Shown here piece by piece: positions 1-12,059 of a stretch of 64,000 nucleotides of DNA. The notes below the pieces were generated by a model. That model did not search any database. It saw nothing but the letters and a program-made list of their open reading frames with translations, and was not told where the DNA came from. Position 1 is the first letter of the stretch; each line of letters begins with the position of its first letter. Origin of the DNA: Vandiemenella viatica (Eukaryota > Arthropoda > Insecta > Orthoptera > Morabidae); the NCBI GenBank assembly GCA_031002005.1, contig JARYHS010008074.1, positions 347,286,932-347,350,931 of the forward strand, given 5' to 3'. The position numbers and the translations under genes are program-made.

Positions 1-16
1 TACAGTCGTTGAAAGG

Positions 17-1000
17 ATGGGAGAGTTTGATAAGTCAGTGACATTACTGCAAGAAAATTATCAAGAAGTGCGTCATATGCAAAATACCTACCAGGCTGAC
101 TTTGCTGTAAAATGTGAGGCTGTTGAAGCGTCAATGGCTATGGTTAGGGACGGTGCAGATAAGAGAAAAGCATACTCACAAGAGGAATTGGCACTGCCAA
201 AATTCGAAGTGCAGAAAGGAATTAATCCAAAGGAGTATATAAATGAATTAGAAAATTACTTTGATCTCAAAGGTACACCGGACCACCTAAAGACTCGTGT
301 AGCCCATTTATGTCTTGGTCCTGAGAAGCTTTGGTTTAAGGTTTCTTGCAAAGCTGATTCCTCATACCCGGAATTTAAGAGTTCATTTTTAAGTATGTTC
401 TGGTCAGCAACTGAACAAAGACAAGCTCGAATTCGGATATGCCAGGGCACATTTGATGCGACTAAAGGCGAATCAATGTTTTTGTATGCATCAAGGTTAT
501 CGGTTCTGTCGGGATTTTTAGACCAACCTATGACAGACGTGGAACTAAATGCCACCCTCATTGAGCATTTCCCAGTTGAAACTCAACTCAAACTTAGCCA
601 TCCCATGATCACCACCCAAAGGCAATTTTTAGAAACCTTGAAATATTTGGATAGGATTGGCATAAATCAAATTCAGGATCATCCGGTGAGAGACGATCAA
701 AATAATAATTTCGACAAAAGAGGTCAGGTAACGGATAAACGCTGGTATCGGAAGAATAATTACCAACACAATTACCGAAACCGCCAACAAATTCAGGACG
801 GAGATCATAAGAAACGTTGGAATTCGAGCAACAAGAATCGCCATCGATTCGAAAATAAACAGGCGCTTGTGCAGAATTATGCTGTGAATAGACAATCAGA
901 GACAAATACCAAAATTGGTTCGAGTAAACAAATAACGCATTCGAACGCAAGTGTAGACACGTACCGGGAAACAGTGCACTCTGCGCCAAGCCCGCAATAA
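17..1000 (+). CDS. LTR-retrotransposon Gag-like protein, open at the 5' side
   Basis: An uninterrupted 327-codon frame. The stretch from about residue 60 to 225 has the look of a retrotransposon capsid: LPKFEVQ near residue 60, then a helical region with LENYFDLKG, AHLCLG, LWFKV and FLSMFW, and a later ATLIEHFP block. This is the layout of Gypsy-type Gag proteins, which assemble into the particle that packages element RNA. The C-terminal third is basic and rich in Asn, Arg and Gln. I see no CX2CX4HX4C zinc knuckle, so nucleic-acid binding would rest on the basic tail. The frame stays open upstream of the first ATG to the window edge, so the true start may lie outside. No protease, reverse transcriptase or integrase follows; after the stop the sequence is non-coding. 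Family placement is inference from sequence style. Confidence 0.7.
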   Translation: MGEFDKSVTLLQENYQEVRHMQNTYQADFAVKCEAVEASMAMVRDGADKRKAYSQEELALPKFEVQKGINPKEYINELENYFDLKGTPDHLKTRVAHLCLGPEKLWFKVSCKADSSYPEFKSSFLSMFWSATEQRQARIRICQGTFDATKGESMFLYASRLSVLSGFLDQPMTDVELNATLIEHFPVETQLKLSHPMITTQRQFLETLKYLDRIGINQIQDHPVRDDQNNNFDKRGQVTDKRWYRKNNYQHNYRNRQQIQDGDHKKRWNSSNKNRHRFENKQALVQNYAVNRQSETNTKIGSSKQITHSNASVDTYRETVHSAPSPQ

Positions 1001-2700
1001 AACTGGAAATGGCAATTTCTGTTGAAGTGTGTAATGTATATACAGAGTTAAGTAGTTAGTGAAATTTTTTTAATAAGGAAATAAGCTACTTATCAAGAAA
1101 CTCGTGTCTCGTAAACACTGTGGGTATAAGTTTGAAGTTGTTAAACGCGAATACCGTAAAGGTTTGTCGTGTTCGGAACAACACCTGACACAGATATTCC
1201 AAGAACCGCTACTACAGGAGAGCCTTTGGTAAGAGGGTCCCCTCAGGTAGAAGCAGCCTATTCAATGGGACCTCCCCATTAACGAGCAAAGACTGAAAGG
1301 CTTATTCGCCGGTTGCTCATTTTATGGAACATATGTTTTTGCTGGTTACCGCTAGAATGAATTCCGCATTCGGAAACCAGGTGCTGAATCAACATTTTCG
1401 AATTTTATATTTTGCCCACGTGAAATTTTATAGTCAAATTGACTTTCACGATGTTAAGTGGACGTGATTGGATAAAAGTCCTGGAAATTTTAAATGATTT
1501 CCTGAGCCATAAAAATTGATATGCAGTCGCGGGTAAAATGAAACGCTGTTGTTGCTCCCAACCTCTTATCTTCGCGATCAGAATTCATTTAACAGCGATA
1601 CACATGTTGTGATATGCTTTCCAAGAATATTCTGTGACATAAGCCAAAAGGTTTCACCGTTTGTGATGAATCAGTTCGATGTAACGTTTATACCGCTAGG
1701 TTGTTACATGGTATTTTTCTGGGCTGAAGCATACAGCGAGCGCAATGTCGCTTTGTCTGTAGTTGGTCGAAGATCTAGGGTTATCTCGCCAACATGTTTT
1801 TAGCTTCTTTTTTTTGTGTGTCTATTAAGGGTGGCGTATTTGCCGTGAATAATGCCCATAGAACACGAAATTCTTGCCGGAAAGAGTTTTTCAAATTGTG
1901 TTGGTCATCACAGGAATAAGGAATCCTAAGTTGAATGATTACAGGAACACTGGGGAATTATCGCGACACTTTGTTGTTGTTTTGTTAACAGTTGAGCGAG
2001 GTCAAAGTGGAGTAAGTTACAGTTGATTGCATTTGTAAAGGCTAAATGGAGAAAATTTTGTTTACGGGATGAATTCAATTATTCAGCTAACTTTGCAAGT
2101 TAAGATAATTATCTTTGATGCTAACTTCAGTTAAAAGGAATGTTGATTTTTATTTCAGTTGATTTCATTTCGTTCATTAATCTGGCATTCAGTGGCGGTA
2201 GAAGCGTCATGAACACACGCAGAAAAGTTGACAAAGTTCGGGCATGTAGATTAAAATTGAGGTTTACTCACCATTTGCAGTAATTGCAATTTTGACTTGT
2301 TTGAGAGATAACAACAATGTGCATTTTTTTTTTATATTATGTTTATCATGTTTTTTTTTCCTGTATGTTTCAGTCTGTGTACGTTATTTTTTTCTTATTT
2401 TATCTATAGCTACTTGTGTATAGATTTAAGAATGATTGGTTCTCGCTAAGGCTCTGCTTCAGGCTACATGTAAATCCTTTGTGAGAAAATGGCCGGAACA
2501 ATTCCAATTCGCTGCGCGTGATATTTCCTTGCAGAACAATAACTTGATTTTATAATCACGAGCGGAAGGGATAGAGTGAAAACCAAAGCTTCAAATATTG
2601 TTAACTATAGATGATTATATCAGATCATTAAGTACATTGAAATTATGGTTATTGTATTAAAATTATTGTATTAGACAATAATTTTAAAATTAACTGGGTG
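1001..2700. other. Non-coding stretch downstream of the Gag frame
   Basis: No frame resembling pol, env or a host protein is visible on either strand. Short frames such as 1549-1803 have no recognisable domain. It may be the non-coding body of a gag-only LTR element; no element boundary could be fixed. Confidence 0.4.
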
Positions 2701-3600
2701 GCATATGTAGCAGAATGACCAAATATGGGTCATTCCGTACATTTTTATATATATTATTTGGCATATTTTTATATATAAAAAGAATAAGAGAGGAATTATC
2801 GGAGAAAATTGTCAGTGTGTTTGTGGCACCTGAGCTAGACGCGCCAGAAGGTCGCGACAAGCTGGCGGCGGCCAGGGACAATGGACACCAGCTACCCTTT
2901 CTCACGCAGTTGGTCAAGCGTATAATCCCTTGGCTCCGGGGAAACGGTACACTGAGGTGAACAAACTACCCAAGCCCACAGGTCTTCGAACGGGGAGTCT
3001 TGGAGGTCAAAGGTGACGATAATGTCCGAGGCTATCCCGAGTTCACACGAGTCGAGGAAGACAAGGTTCGCCTATCGTGACAGCCGAAGGGAGGAGCTTA
3101 AAAATGGCAGAACCAATCGAGAGAGACTCTCCTTTGCATTTTGTAATGATGGTGTATTTTTTCTATGTACACCACGAGTGACGAGAGGGGGCTTTTTCCG
3201 GCGGACGCTCGAGAGGACTTGGCTCCGAGCCTTCAGACGAGAAGGAGCGGATCTTCCGAAGCTGGAGATCGCTTGGTCTTGGCTTCGCATCTGAGGGTCA
3301 ATAAGCGTGTCTTGTATAGTGAGGTCACTGCACGCATCCATTACGCTTGCACGGACGTGGTGCATTGTCTACTATAGCCAAGGGGCTATAGTAATTCCGT
3401 CGTCGCGGGAAATACATCGCCGTCACGGTAATCATCCTACAAGTGCAGTGTGGTACTTTTATTCGGTCATTGAGTACAGCCCTGTAACGACCACTGAATG
3501 ATTAGGAGTTCTCGCACCCCCAAATATTGAGCTAGCTGGGGCAGACTTTCTTAAAGCCACACTTGGTGGATAATATAAATTATCCTGGCGCCCGGCATTT
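2700..3600 (+). mobile_element. Possible LTR-like region with a candidate primer-binding site
   Basis: This segment is more GC-rich than its surroundings and has no believable protein. At 3586-3598 lies TGGCGCCCGGCAT. Its first eight bases match the TGGCGCCC start common to primer-binding sites complementary to tRNA 3' ends in many LTR retroelements. A primer-binding site should follow directly after a 5' LTR ending in CA; here the preceding bases are ATTATCC, so the assignment is weak. LTR ends and a target duplication were not found. Confidence 0.3.
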
Positions 3601-4330
3601 GAGATCGAATACAGTTAATTGTCAATACTGTGTTTGATTTATGGTTCCCGATCATTGTGACGGGAGCTTTCATTTAAACAAATCAAGTGTGTAGCTTTCT
3701 TGCTTGCCAATTAACATTGGGAGTTTGTTTCAAGATTAATTTAAAGGTGGTTGTGTTTTGATGCTTTTGTTTATTTGTTAATATGTGTTGGCAATTGTAA
3801 GAAGAGGCTTTGCATAGTTCTTTTTGTCATATTTCAATGTGTCAATGTTAACGATAAATAAGCCTCGCCTGTACGCCATTTGAGTACCCAATAAATTAGC
3901 GGCCTAAGGTTTCTTTTAATTATAAAAAGAAGTAAAAGGTTTTCACCCTCACCTCCCAGGCGTAACCGCCACAACCTGTAAATAGTTTGTTACTTGTTTC
4001 CATGTATAAATTTTCTTCAAATAAACTGCTCCACAATAAGAATTAGTGCCTTCAAGGAAAATGACAGTACAGAGAGGTTAAAGGTAGAAGACATATGAGG
4101 TAATGTTAAAAAGTTCTCAGTACCTACTTCATATATACAGGAAAATATAAGTGGAGGCATTAAGCATGACATTTGAAACACTTGCAACATTAATTACATT
4201 TTTTACCACATGTTCCTGTGTGCTAGTCATGGGGGAAAACATAGCCTGTATACTCTGTGTTGAGTATTCAGTATTGTGTGCTGATAAAGTTCATAATAAA
4301 GGATGGTTGTGTGTTTTTGGAAATTTGTGA
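3600..4330. other. No gene seen
   Basis: AT-rich sequence with stops in all frames and no repeat structure that I could recognise. Confidence 0.5.
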
Positions 4331-4366
4331 ATGATGTATTTGTTGATGATTCTTCATATTTAACAG

Positions 4367-4760
4367 AGGATGGAACTTTTTAAACTTGAAAGAGAACAAC
4401 TCAATGACAACCAACAAAGTGGATACCTGGCAACAGGGATCACTGAAGAAAACATCATAATCGTTGAGACCAGACTGTTTTGTGAATGAAGACTAAAGTC
4501 AAAAGAAACTGCTGCAATACTGGAGCTGTCAGAAACAACAGTTATTCAAAATTTTCATGAATATTTATGAACAAATGTAAATGCAAGACTGGGTCAACTG
4601 TACTCGACAGCTTATGGATCTTTGTCAAGGGAATTTATAGAATGACTGTGTTGGAGAAACTCCTCTAAAGCAGGTGTAAATATTGCAGCTGACAAGGAAA
4701 GTTATGATAAGGATTTTGTGGGATAGTGAAGGCTGACAGACTTCAAGTAAATAAATTCTA
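4367..4760 (+). pseudogene. Mariner-type transposase N-terminal remnant
   Basis: Translation near 4408-4490 gives a stretch with SGYLATGITEENI. This resembles the SGRPSTSxTDENI linker between the two helix-turn-helix halves of mariner transposases. It is followed, after a stop, by a KETAAILELSETTV stretch resembling the second helix-turn-helix. Stops at about 4487 and 4569 break the frame, and no DD34D catalytic region follows. This is an old fragment. The family call rests on this motif alone. Confidence 0.45.
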
Positions 4761-5235
4761 CAGTATATACAGAAAGTTATCTCAACCTAATAAAATTATG
4801 GAATGACATTAAAGAGAATTTTTGTATTTATCAAATTTGATCACACTTCTGATGTCTTCTAAATGCTGATATAACACTACAGTAATGTTTTTTGAAAACT
4901 TATTAGATACTAATATTGTTCCTATCCATATATTCAGAGATTTTAATGAGGATTGTAAATGGACAGAAAATTTCATGGCAAGATGACAACTTCAGATCAT
5001 TACTACAATTTTGCATTACAACTCGTGCAGGAAGAGCCTAAGACAATATATCTGGGAATTTTAAGCATGCAAGTTCTTAACAAATATTGTTCAATCTCAT
5101 TAAAATGTTATCACCATCCACTGTATTATGGTATTCTAATGTAGTACTATGAACAGAACAACCAATATAATCATAACATAAAAGCTAAGGTACTCGATGT
5201 GTGTCCTAATTTTTTAAAATGGATTTTATGGCTCA

Positions 5236-5320
5236 CCAACAATGAGGTCTGTAGAGCTGAAAAAAGATGGAGGACAAGGAATATGAAATAATTTGGCCTT
5301 TTGAAGGAGCTCTAGCATTA
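5236..5320 (-). repeat. Degenerate SINE 3' fragment
   Basis: The sequence beginning GAGGTCTGTAGAG and containing GGCCTTTTGAAGGA aligns by eye with the 3' part of the SINE at 24976-25182 (GAGGTCTTTAGAG, GGCCTTTCGAGGA). The tRNA-like head is missing. Confidence 0.5.
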
Positions 5321-5339
5321 TTTCTATAAGGTATTTCTT

Positions 5340-7240
5340 TTTTCACAAGCCTTCCTTCATAACTAACCGAAATCAATTAATGAGGATTCATTTTAAAGCT
5401 TATGGTCTCCACTTTGGTCAAATCATATTTTAAGAAAGAAAGTTATCGTGATTCGAACCTGAAAGGGAAAAAAATGTCAATTGTCTAAAATGCTGTTTTC
5501 TGTGTTATGAGTCATTTATCTCCCTGGATACCTATCTGAAATCATTTAATGAAGTATCATTTTAAATATTAAGATCTCCGCTTTAGTGGCATCATATAAT
5601 AAGACAATTTTTTCGGAATTGGACCCTTAAAGGGCAGAAGTATCAATATTTTTGCAATGCGTTTTTGTGTCACGAGCCATTTATCTCACTTCATATTAAA
5701 CCGATACAGATAAATGAGGTATCATATTAAAGACTACGGTCTCCGCTGTGGTAACATTATATTTTAAGAAAGGATTTTTTTGTAATTCCACCCTTAAAGG
5801 GGAAAAATGTCAATTTTACTGAAATGCGTTTTTTTATGCCTCGAGCCATTTATCTCCCTGGATATCTAACCAAAATCGATAAATGAAGTAGAAGTGTTGA
5901 AGAGTAATGACTCAGCTTTGGTGACATCATATTTTAAGAAAGATTTTTTGTTTTGTTTTGGAATTTACCCCTTGATGGGAAAAAGTATAAATGGTTCTAC
6001 AATGCATTTTTGTGTCATGAGCCATTTATTTCCATTAATATCTAACCAAAATAGATAAATGTGGTATCTTTCTAAAAATTAGGGTTTCCTCTGTGGTAAC
6101 ATCACGTTTTAAGAAATGAATTTTTCTGAATTGAACTCTTAAAGGGCATAAATATCAGTACTGTATTTGTAAAATGCTTTTTATGTGTCTCGAGTCATTT
6201 ATCTCCCTTGAAAATTAAACAAAATTGATAAACGAGGTACCATTTTAAAGATTGAGGTCTTCGTAAGGTCTTAGGTTCCGTTACGCCATATTTTAAGAAA
6301 GAAATTTTTCAAAATTCTAACCTTAGAGGGAAAAAGTATTAACATTTCTACAACACATTTTTCTGTCACGAGCTATTTATCTCCCTTGATACCTAACCGA
6401 AATTAATAAATGAGGTATGGTTTTAAATGTTAAATTATCCGCTTTGGTCATATCATATTTTAAGAAAAAACTTTCTCCAAATTCAACCCTAAAGGGGCAA
6501 AAATATCATCATTTCTAGAACATTAACTAACCGAAATGAGGTATCATTTTAAAGACCAAGGTGGCTGCTTTGGCACATCATATTTTATAAATAAATTTTC
6601 GAATTTGACCTTTAAAGGGCAAAAGTATAAATATTATTTCTACACTGTGTTTTTTTAAAATTGAAAGCCATTTATCTTCTTCGGTACCTAGCCGAAATCG
6701 ATAAATATTATATTGTTTTAAAGATTTAGGTCTCCAGTTAGGTAAAATCATAAATCAAGAAAGAATTTTTCGGAATTTGGTGCTTAAAGTGGTAGCGCGT
6801 ATGAGAACGTTCAGAGCCAGGTCCCTAGATTGCAGCAGCAGATATCACAGAGATGTCAATAAACTTTTTTTATTCAATAAGTAGCTTTTCGGATATTTTT
6901 TTTCTGTTATGGAAACACTTTCGTTTTGCTATACAATTCCAATGTTAACATTTTATTCACACAGCAACAAATATATGTTGATATGTTATGTGCATTTTGT
7001 TCAGGTTGGTTGTATTCTGTTAAGGTCAGTGACAGTTTGTTGTAAACACAGAGTGTTTTAAATTTTCCTAATTGTTTCGAAATATGTTGTAAGTACTTTG
7101 ATGCCTACCTATTACACTAAAAAAATTTTTTTTTTCTACAAAAGTACTGTTCTACTTTTCATTATATTACAAGCACTCAACCTCACTATTCATCGCATTT
7201 TATTCGCGAAATTTTCACATGGGTCACCTAGTTTAATTTA
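5340..7240 (-). repeat. Tandem-repeat-bodied element, copy 1
   Basis: From about 5340 to 6790 there are nine diverged units of ~165-178 bp, one shortened to ~126 bp. Each contains versions of ATTTATCTCCCTTGATA, GGTATCATTTTAAAG, a run like ATCATATTTTAAGAAAG and CCCTTAAAGGG. A non-repeated ~430 bp segment follows (6800-7240). At the far edge, the minus strand reads CTAGGTGACCCATGTGAAA, similar to heads of other elements in this window. The whole block is reverse-complemented at 14626-16912. Units share no protein frame. Confidence 0.85.
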
Positions 7241-7244
7241 TTTT

Positions 7245-10000
7245 AGGAAACTATGAGAACCAAAATCTGCTAGGACATAATATGGATGATCAAACGCATG
7301 CATGTATTCTCAAATGCCAGGCTGGATGTTAACTGCTCACCCACCAGCCTCAGTAAGTAGGAAAAATGGTTGAGAAAATATTCTGAACAGATTTGCTAAT
7401 GTATTCTAAATGATAAGTCTCTGCAGTGGAACTGGACAGTAAGATCATAGGATCTTACTGCTATTGGCTGTAATAAAGGAACAAGAGTAATAATGGGTTC
7501 AGAGTTAACAACAGAGTAAACATAGCCACCTAACCTTCTGTTTTTCTTCCCAACATTAAGTATATTCCTTACCAACACCAGACCACATGTAAAGCCTACT
7601 AACAGCCACACATTAAACTAAATTATATAAAAGTTGTAACACCTCCTCGTGAATTTGGAAATCATTAAACCTTCAAATTAAGAATGGGCTCCCTCTTGTA
7701 TCATTCCACTGGAAATAAATAGGAGGCTTTTTTTTTCAGATGTGAAAAGGGAACAGATTCATATCTCTTACAAGTAGGTCTTCAATTTTTAGCAATATAG
7801 AAAGAAAATACTTAAAGTATCTTCTTTTCTTGACACAACAAATAATACAATACATTCTCTACTTGAAACCTCAAAATGTTATACCATTAAGTGGTACTGT
7901 GGCTATGATGCACAGGAATTTTTGTTCCTGAAGTTGGATTTTTTTAAAGAACTTATAAACTGTTAGGTCAGGTTATTTTTGGCAACCTATTGTTGGTTGC
8001 ACTAAAAATATTATGAACACTTAATGAAGTCACTTCTCCATTGAGAATGGCAAATTAATTCCAATGGTTGCCAACCAACAGACGTCACTAGAAACAAAGA
8101 ATATGGTTAACTTCAGTTCACACCATAAATCAAATGTAAAGAGTTTGTTTGAAATAAAAAGATAAGCACTGTTCTTTATACTTCACTTTTAATTGCTGTT
8201 AAGTGTAACTTTTCAGCTAACATCTGAAATGAAATTCTAATGTTATGTAAAGTTGTTAATGTTGTTACAAAATTCTTAATGACCAAAATCAGACTTCATT
8301 ATTCCAAAGTTGTAAGCTAGAATTGGGAGAGTTTTGAAAGATATTAATTTGAGAACTAACGAGATGGAACATTGTTATCAGTGGCACACGAGTAGGAGAC
8401 ACAATGTAAATTGTTAAATATAGTGTGCACTTTTTTCAAGTTTGCAGATGTAGTTCAATATTTACAAAGAAACAATCACTGTTAAATAAATTTTAAAGTC
8501 AGTCAAATTTTTTGCATTAATCAGATCCTTCAGTTTCTTTCTAGATGTTACTCACTCACTCATGTATCTGATTTGACTTCTGGTAGTATTATGTTGTTGA
8601 TTTGGTTGCTAACAATGAGTATGAAGAAAATATTGGAATCCAGGCATTGTTCTAATTGAAACAATAGGCTCTTCATAACGAAACCATTGGGTAACGTTCT
8701 GTGTGCACATACATCAGGAACCAAACGGCCTGTTTCTCTACTACATGAAGATGGTTAATACCGAAATTTTTTGTGTCCGCCTTATGTGATTTCTCTCATC
8801 GAAGCCACCAACTTTGGTATGAGATGGGTTAATTTCCCCTTGCTTTATTATTTATTAGGCTCTTCATAAATGTGCCTCATAAAATGCAAACCACAACTTC
8901 TTTAGACACACACTTTATTAATGAAATTTTTTGGCAATTCTTTTGACCTGTGAGATGATCAAGCCGATTACATTTCCAAACCACATATTTGAAACTTCTT
9001 GAATGACTACTGGCATACAAATAGATATGGTTGATGACTGTTAAGATTGCCTTGATCAAGTTACTGCAAGATAGTTATGGAACAATCAGCCAATCAGAAT
9101 GATACATTTGTGCATGGAGCAGATTGATACTTGCTTATGAAACCAAGTTACTACCAAATTAATCAAAATTAATATTGGATTTCGTGAAACATCAGTTAGA
9201 TTTTAATATATAGTATGACTAAAATATATATGTCACTAGAGAATCCAGAACAGATCCACCAAATTTATGGGAATAAAAGTGGATTCAGATAAGTCCCATG
9301 AATCATACCAAGAAGCGACATACACAGAGACTCAACATACGGCCCACTGGTGGCATAACAATTAGTGCTTTGCCTTGGCACCTGTAAATATTGATTGCTT
9401 GCAGCTTACCTTCAAGTTGAGAACATTTTTACACAGGTTTTTTCTCATTCCTGCCAATCTTCCTATCATCATTGTGTAGCATAGTAAGCCTTTCAGAATC
9501 GATCAGCTAAAGGATGTATCGATATATTGAGTATCTATGGTGGTGGCTGAAGATGGATATCTTTGTAATAGCAAGAAGACTGCGGTGGGAGGTGGACACA
9601 AAACAGTGCAGCATGGTCTCGAGTACAGTGTGGTTGGAAGAAGTTTTATTTAGCTTGTGAATGGTTCCCACATGGAAGGTTTATTATCTGAAACTGTATG
9701 TCTGGTGTCTTAACACTGTCAAACATCAGAATGGTATCGGGGTGACCTTTTCGAGCAACTTAAATGTAATAAAATATAAGGGAACTATGATACCACCAAC
9801 TTTCATTTCAACACTTAACATAACCTACAGCGGGCTCATCCACTATTAAATACCAGCACCTGGGTGACCGATCTTTACTTGGCATCTTTCTAATTCTGTT
9901 CAATATGCAAGATTTTGAGTAAAGTTTGATTAAAGTTAAAGGGTTTTTTGAAGGCTTCATAGGCATTTTTAAGTGCACAGTTCCCTACAAAGAGAAGCTT
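7245..10000. other. No gene seen
   Basis: AT-rich sequence between repeats. All frames are short; none (for example 7396-7611 minus, 8877-9059 minus) shows a domain. Probably intronic and composed of decayed repeats. Confidence 0.5.
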
Positions 10001-10009
10001 AGTTAACAT

Positions 10010-10200
10010 CAGTAGGCTTATTGGTATCTGAATTCTACGAGATGAGGTTAGAGCCGCTTCCGAGATACCAAATCATAGGTTTTTTTTTTAAATGTATTAC
10101 AAACTTGAAAAGCAAATTGTTATATACATATGAAATTTTATCCAAATAGCTAGAACAATCTCTGAGATCGTCTGGTTTACCACCTCATAAATTGTTTTTA
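10010..10200 (-). repeat. Interspersed repeat R1, copy a
   Basis: Contains TCTACGAGATGAGGTTAGAG and TTCCGAGATACC followed by a run of T. It aligns with 10885-11130 in the same direction and, reverse-complemented, with 60540-60790. Diverged; no coding capacity. Confidence 0.65.
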
Positions 10201-10249
10201 AAGAAAAGTGGTATTATTACGTTAAATAGAAATATTAATGCTAATCAGA

Positions 10250-10330
10250 GATTAATTAGTGGTAATTCTCTTAAATGAGCACATCATCAGTGCTAAATTA
10301 ATTCATTCCGATAAAACTATGCTCTTACCT
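10250..10330 (-). repeat. Head-proximal fragment shared with 61000-61075
   Basis: Contains ATTCATTCCGATAAAACTAT, which is found reverse-complemented near 61030-61055 in the segment next to an AGCTGACCCG head. It suggests the same element family is present at both places in opposite orientation. Confidence 0.5.
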
Positions 10331-10794
10331 GTCATTAACATCACACCACCAACCCTGCCTTTCTAAATGATAAGAAAACAATTTGAACATTAATAATGCA
10401 CAAGGTCAGACGCTTCAAAAGACAGGATTATATTTATAAGAACCCATTTTTTCATAAGGATACATGTATGTGATTCTTTCACGAGTTTGTAGATTCATTA
10501 ATATTTATTTTTATGTTAGAAACACATACAATCATAAAATCAATGATGATCACATTACACCTGCTAATATTGTTTTCAGAGAAGTTATGTGAAGTAAAGA
10601 AGACTGAAAAAATGACTTATGACAAATCCAATATTTTTTAAAATATTTACTTTCGAAATGTTTTACAATTAAATATGTAGAATTTAATGTTAACGACTTT
10701 TACAGTGAAATTTAAATTTATTACTACTCTTCAAAAAAAACTTTCATTAAAAATACTTCCTCATTATTACATTACCATTCGGTGATTGCTCATG

Positions 10795-10835
10795 ATATTG
10801 TGCGAAATATTCGCATGGGTCAGTTAGAATAAATG
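10795..10835 (-). repeat. AGCTGACCC-type element head
   Basis: On the minus strand this reads CTAACTGACCCATGCGAATA followed by TTTCGCAC, like the heads near 7240, 30095 and 60822. It marks the edge of an interspersed repeat extending towards lower coordinates. Confidence 0.5.
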
Positions 10836-10884
10836 AATTATTCATTTAAAGATAAGAGTTCCTTGTTGAATCCAAAGAGAACCT

Positions 10885-11130
10885 AACTATTAGTAGGCTT
10901 CTGGTACCTAAAACATCTATCTACGAGATGGCGTTAGAGCCATGTCCAAGATACCAAACTCAAAAATTGTTCGTTTTTGTAAATTCGCATTTTTGCAGGG
11001 AAGACACCTATTTAGATAAACTTAAAAATCAAAATGTTAGCTAAATATGAAGTTCATCCAAATCGTTAGAGTCACTTTTGAGGTCCAATATATATATATG
11101 CAAAAATTGCTCACTTAATGATATATGATT
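10885..11130 (-). repeat. Interspersed repeat R1, copy b
   Basis: Contains GGCTTCTGGTACCTA, CTACGAGATGGCG and, near its end, a TATATATATAT run followed by GCAAAAATTGCTCA. It is clearly related to copy a (10010-10200) and, inverted, to 60540-60790. Confidence 0.7.
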
Positions 11131-11659
11131 TTCTATTTTGATACATTGGTGACCAATTTACGTTTAAGTTGACTGGGAAAATATGGAGGCTGAAGTACAC
11201 TGCATGACAGTAAACAAGCGAATCATCCAAAAAGGGAGGAGGAAACAAATGAAACTTCATAGGTTGAGAGGGTATGTGATGCTATTTAAGAGTTTACAAA
11301 AATGAATCAAATTTACAAAGAACATGGCAGTGTGACGCTGAACCCCTTCTGACCCAGATGTACGTGCTGATTCAATTGGGAAGGGTGTCATAGAGCCATC
11401 GTATCCTCTCCTAAAACAAGCTGACCTACAAATGTTGTAACTGGCCATAGATATTGGCAATGGGTTGGAGTTGGCATCTGAGCTGGTCCCACACGTTCTA
11501 TTGGAGGCTGATCTGGGGATCTTGCTGGTCATGGGAGTACCTCAACATCAAGTAGACAGTTCATAGAGACATGTGCACCACATGTGCCCTGTTGAAAAAA
11601 TGTCACCTTGCTACTTTCACTTGAGAGGTAACACAAGAGGATGCAGGATATCCATAATG

Positions 11660-11670
11660 TACCTTTGTAT
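11660..11670 (+). repeat. Target-site duplication, left
   Basis: TACCTTTGTAT, repeated exactly at 12049-12059. The two copies flank the palindromic insertion inside the Tc1-like pseudogene. Removing the insertion and one copy rejoins the transposase-like sequence. Confidence 0.85.
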
Positions 11671-12048
11671 TATACAATATTTTACACTTTTAGCAGGTGT
11701 CATATTAATCAAATATTTCACTTACTTTTTTGGGATTCACGCTGCTTATATCGATGTATTACTACCGACATTTCGACACCCAACCTGCGGCCTTCATCAG
11801 AGCTGTATAGAAGTGAAGTATCACTTGTGACGGTTTTCACACCACTCCGTTGTTGATCTCGTTGTTTTGGTTGCGAGATCAAAGGTTTTGGTTGTGACAT
11901 CAACGACGGAGTGGCGTGAAAACTGTCACAAGTGATACTTTACTTCTATACAGCCCTGATGAAGGCCCCAGGTTGGGCATCGAAATGTCGGTAGTAATAC
12001 ATCAATATAAGCAGTGCAAATCCCTAAAAAGTAAGTGGAATATTTGAT
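11671..12048. mobile_element. Foldback (hairpin) insertion of 378 bp
   Basis: Two arms of ~160 bp (about 11690-11865 and 11895-12048) are reverse complements with few mismatches, separated by a ~30 bp loop rich in GGTTTTGGTTG. It is bounded by the 11 bp direct repeat TACCTTTGTAT. Each arm contains CTGATGA, then ~19 bases, then GAAATGTCGG when read outwards from the loop. No protein is encoded. An 11 bp duplication is longer than that of most DNA transposons, so it may be a Penelope-related or other retro-derived product. Confidence 0.8.
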
Positions 12049-12059
12049 TACCTTTGTAT
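12049..12059 (+). repeat. Target-site duplication, right
   Basis: TACCTTTGTAT, the partner of the copy at 11660-11670. Confidence 0.85.

Noticed and set aside
2690..3501. Several overlapping frames in the GC-richer region at 2.7-3.5 kb
   Set aside because: Competing frames on both strands without motifs; this is expected of GC-richer non-coding DNA.
5340..6800. Regular repeats suggestive of a CRISPR array
   Set aside because: Units are ~170 bp, diverged, and without short identical repeats and unique spacers. The context is an insect nuclear genome.
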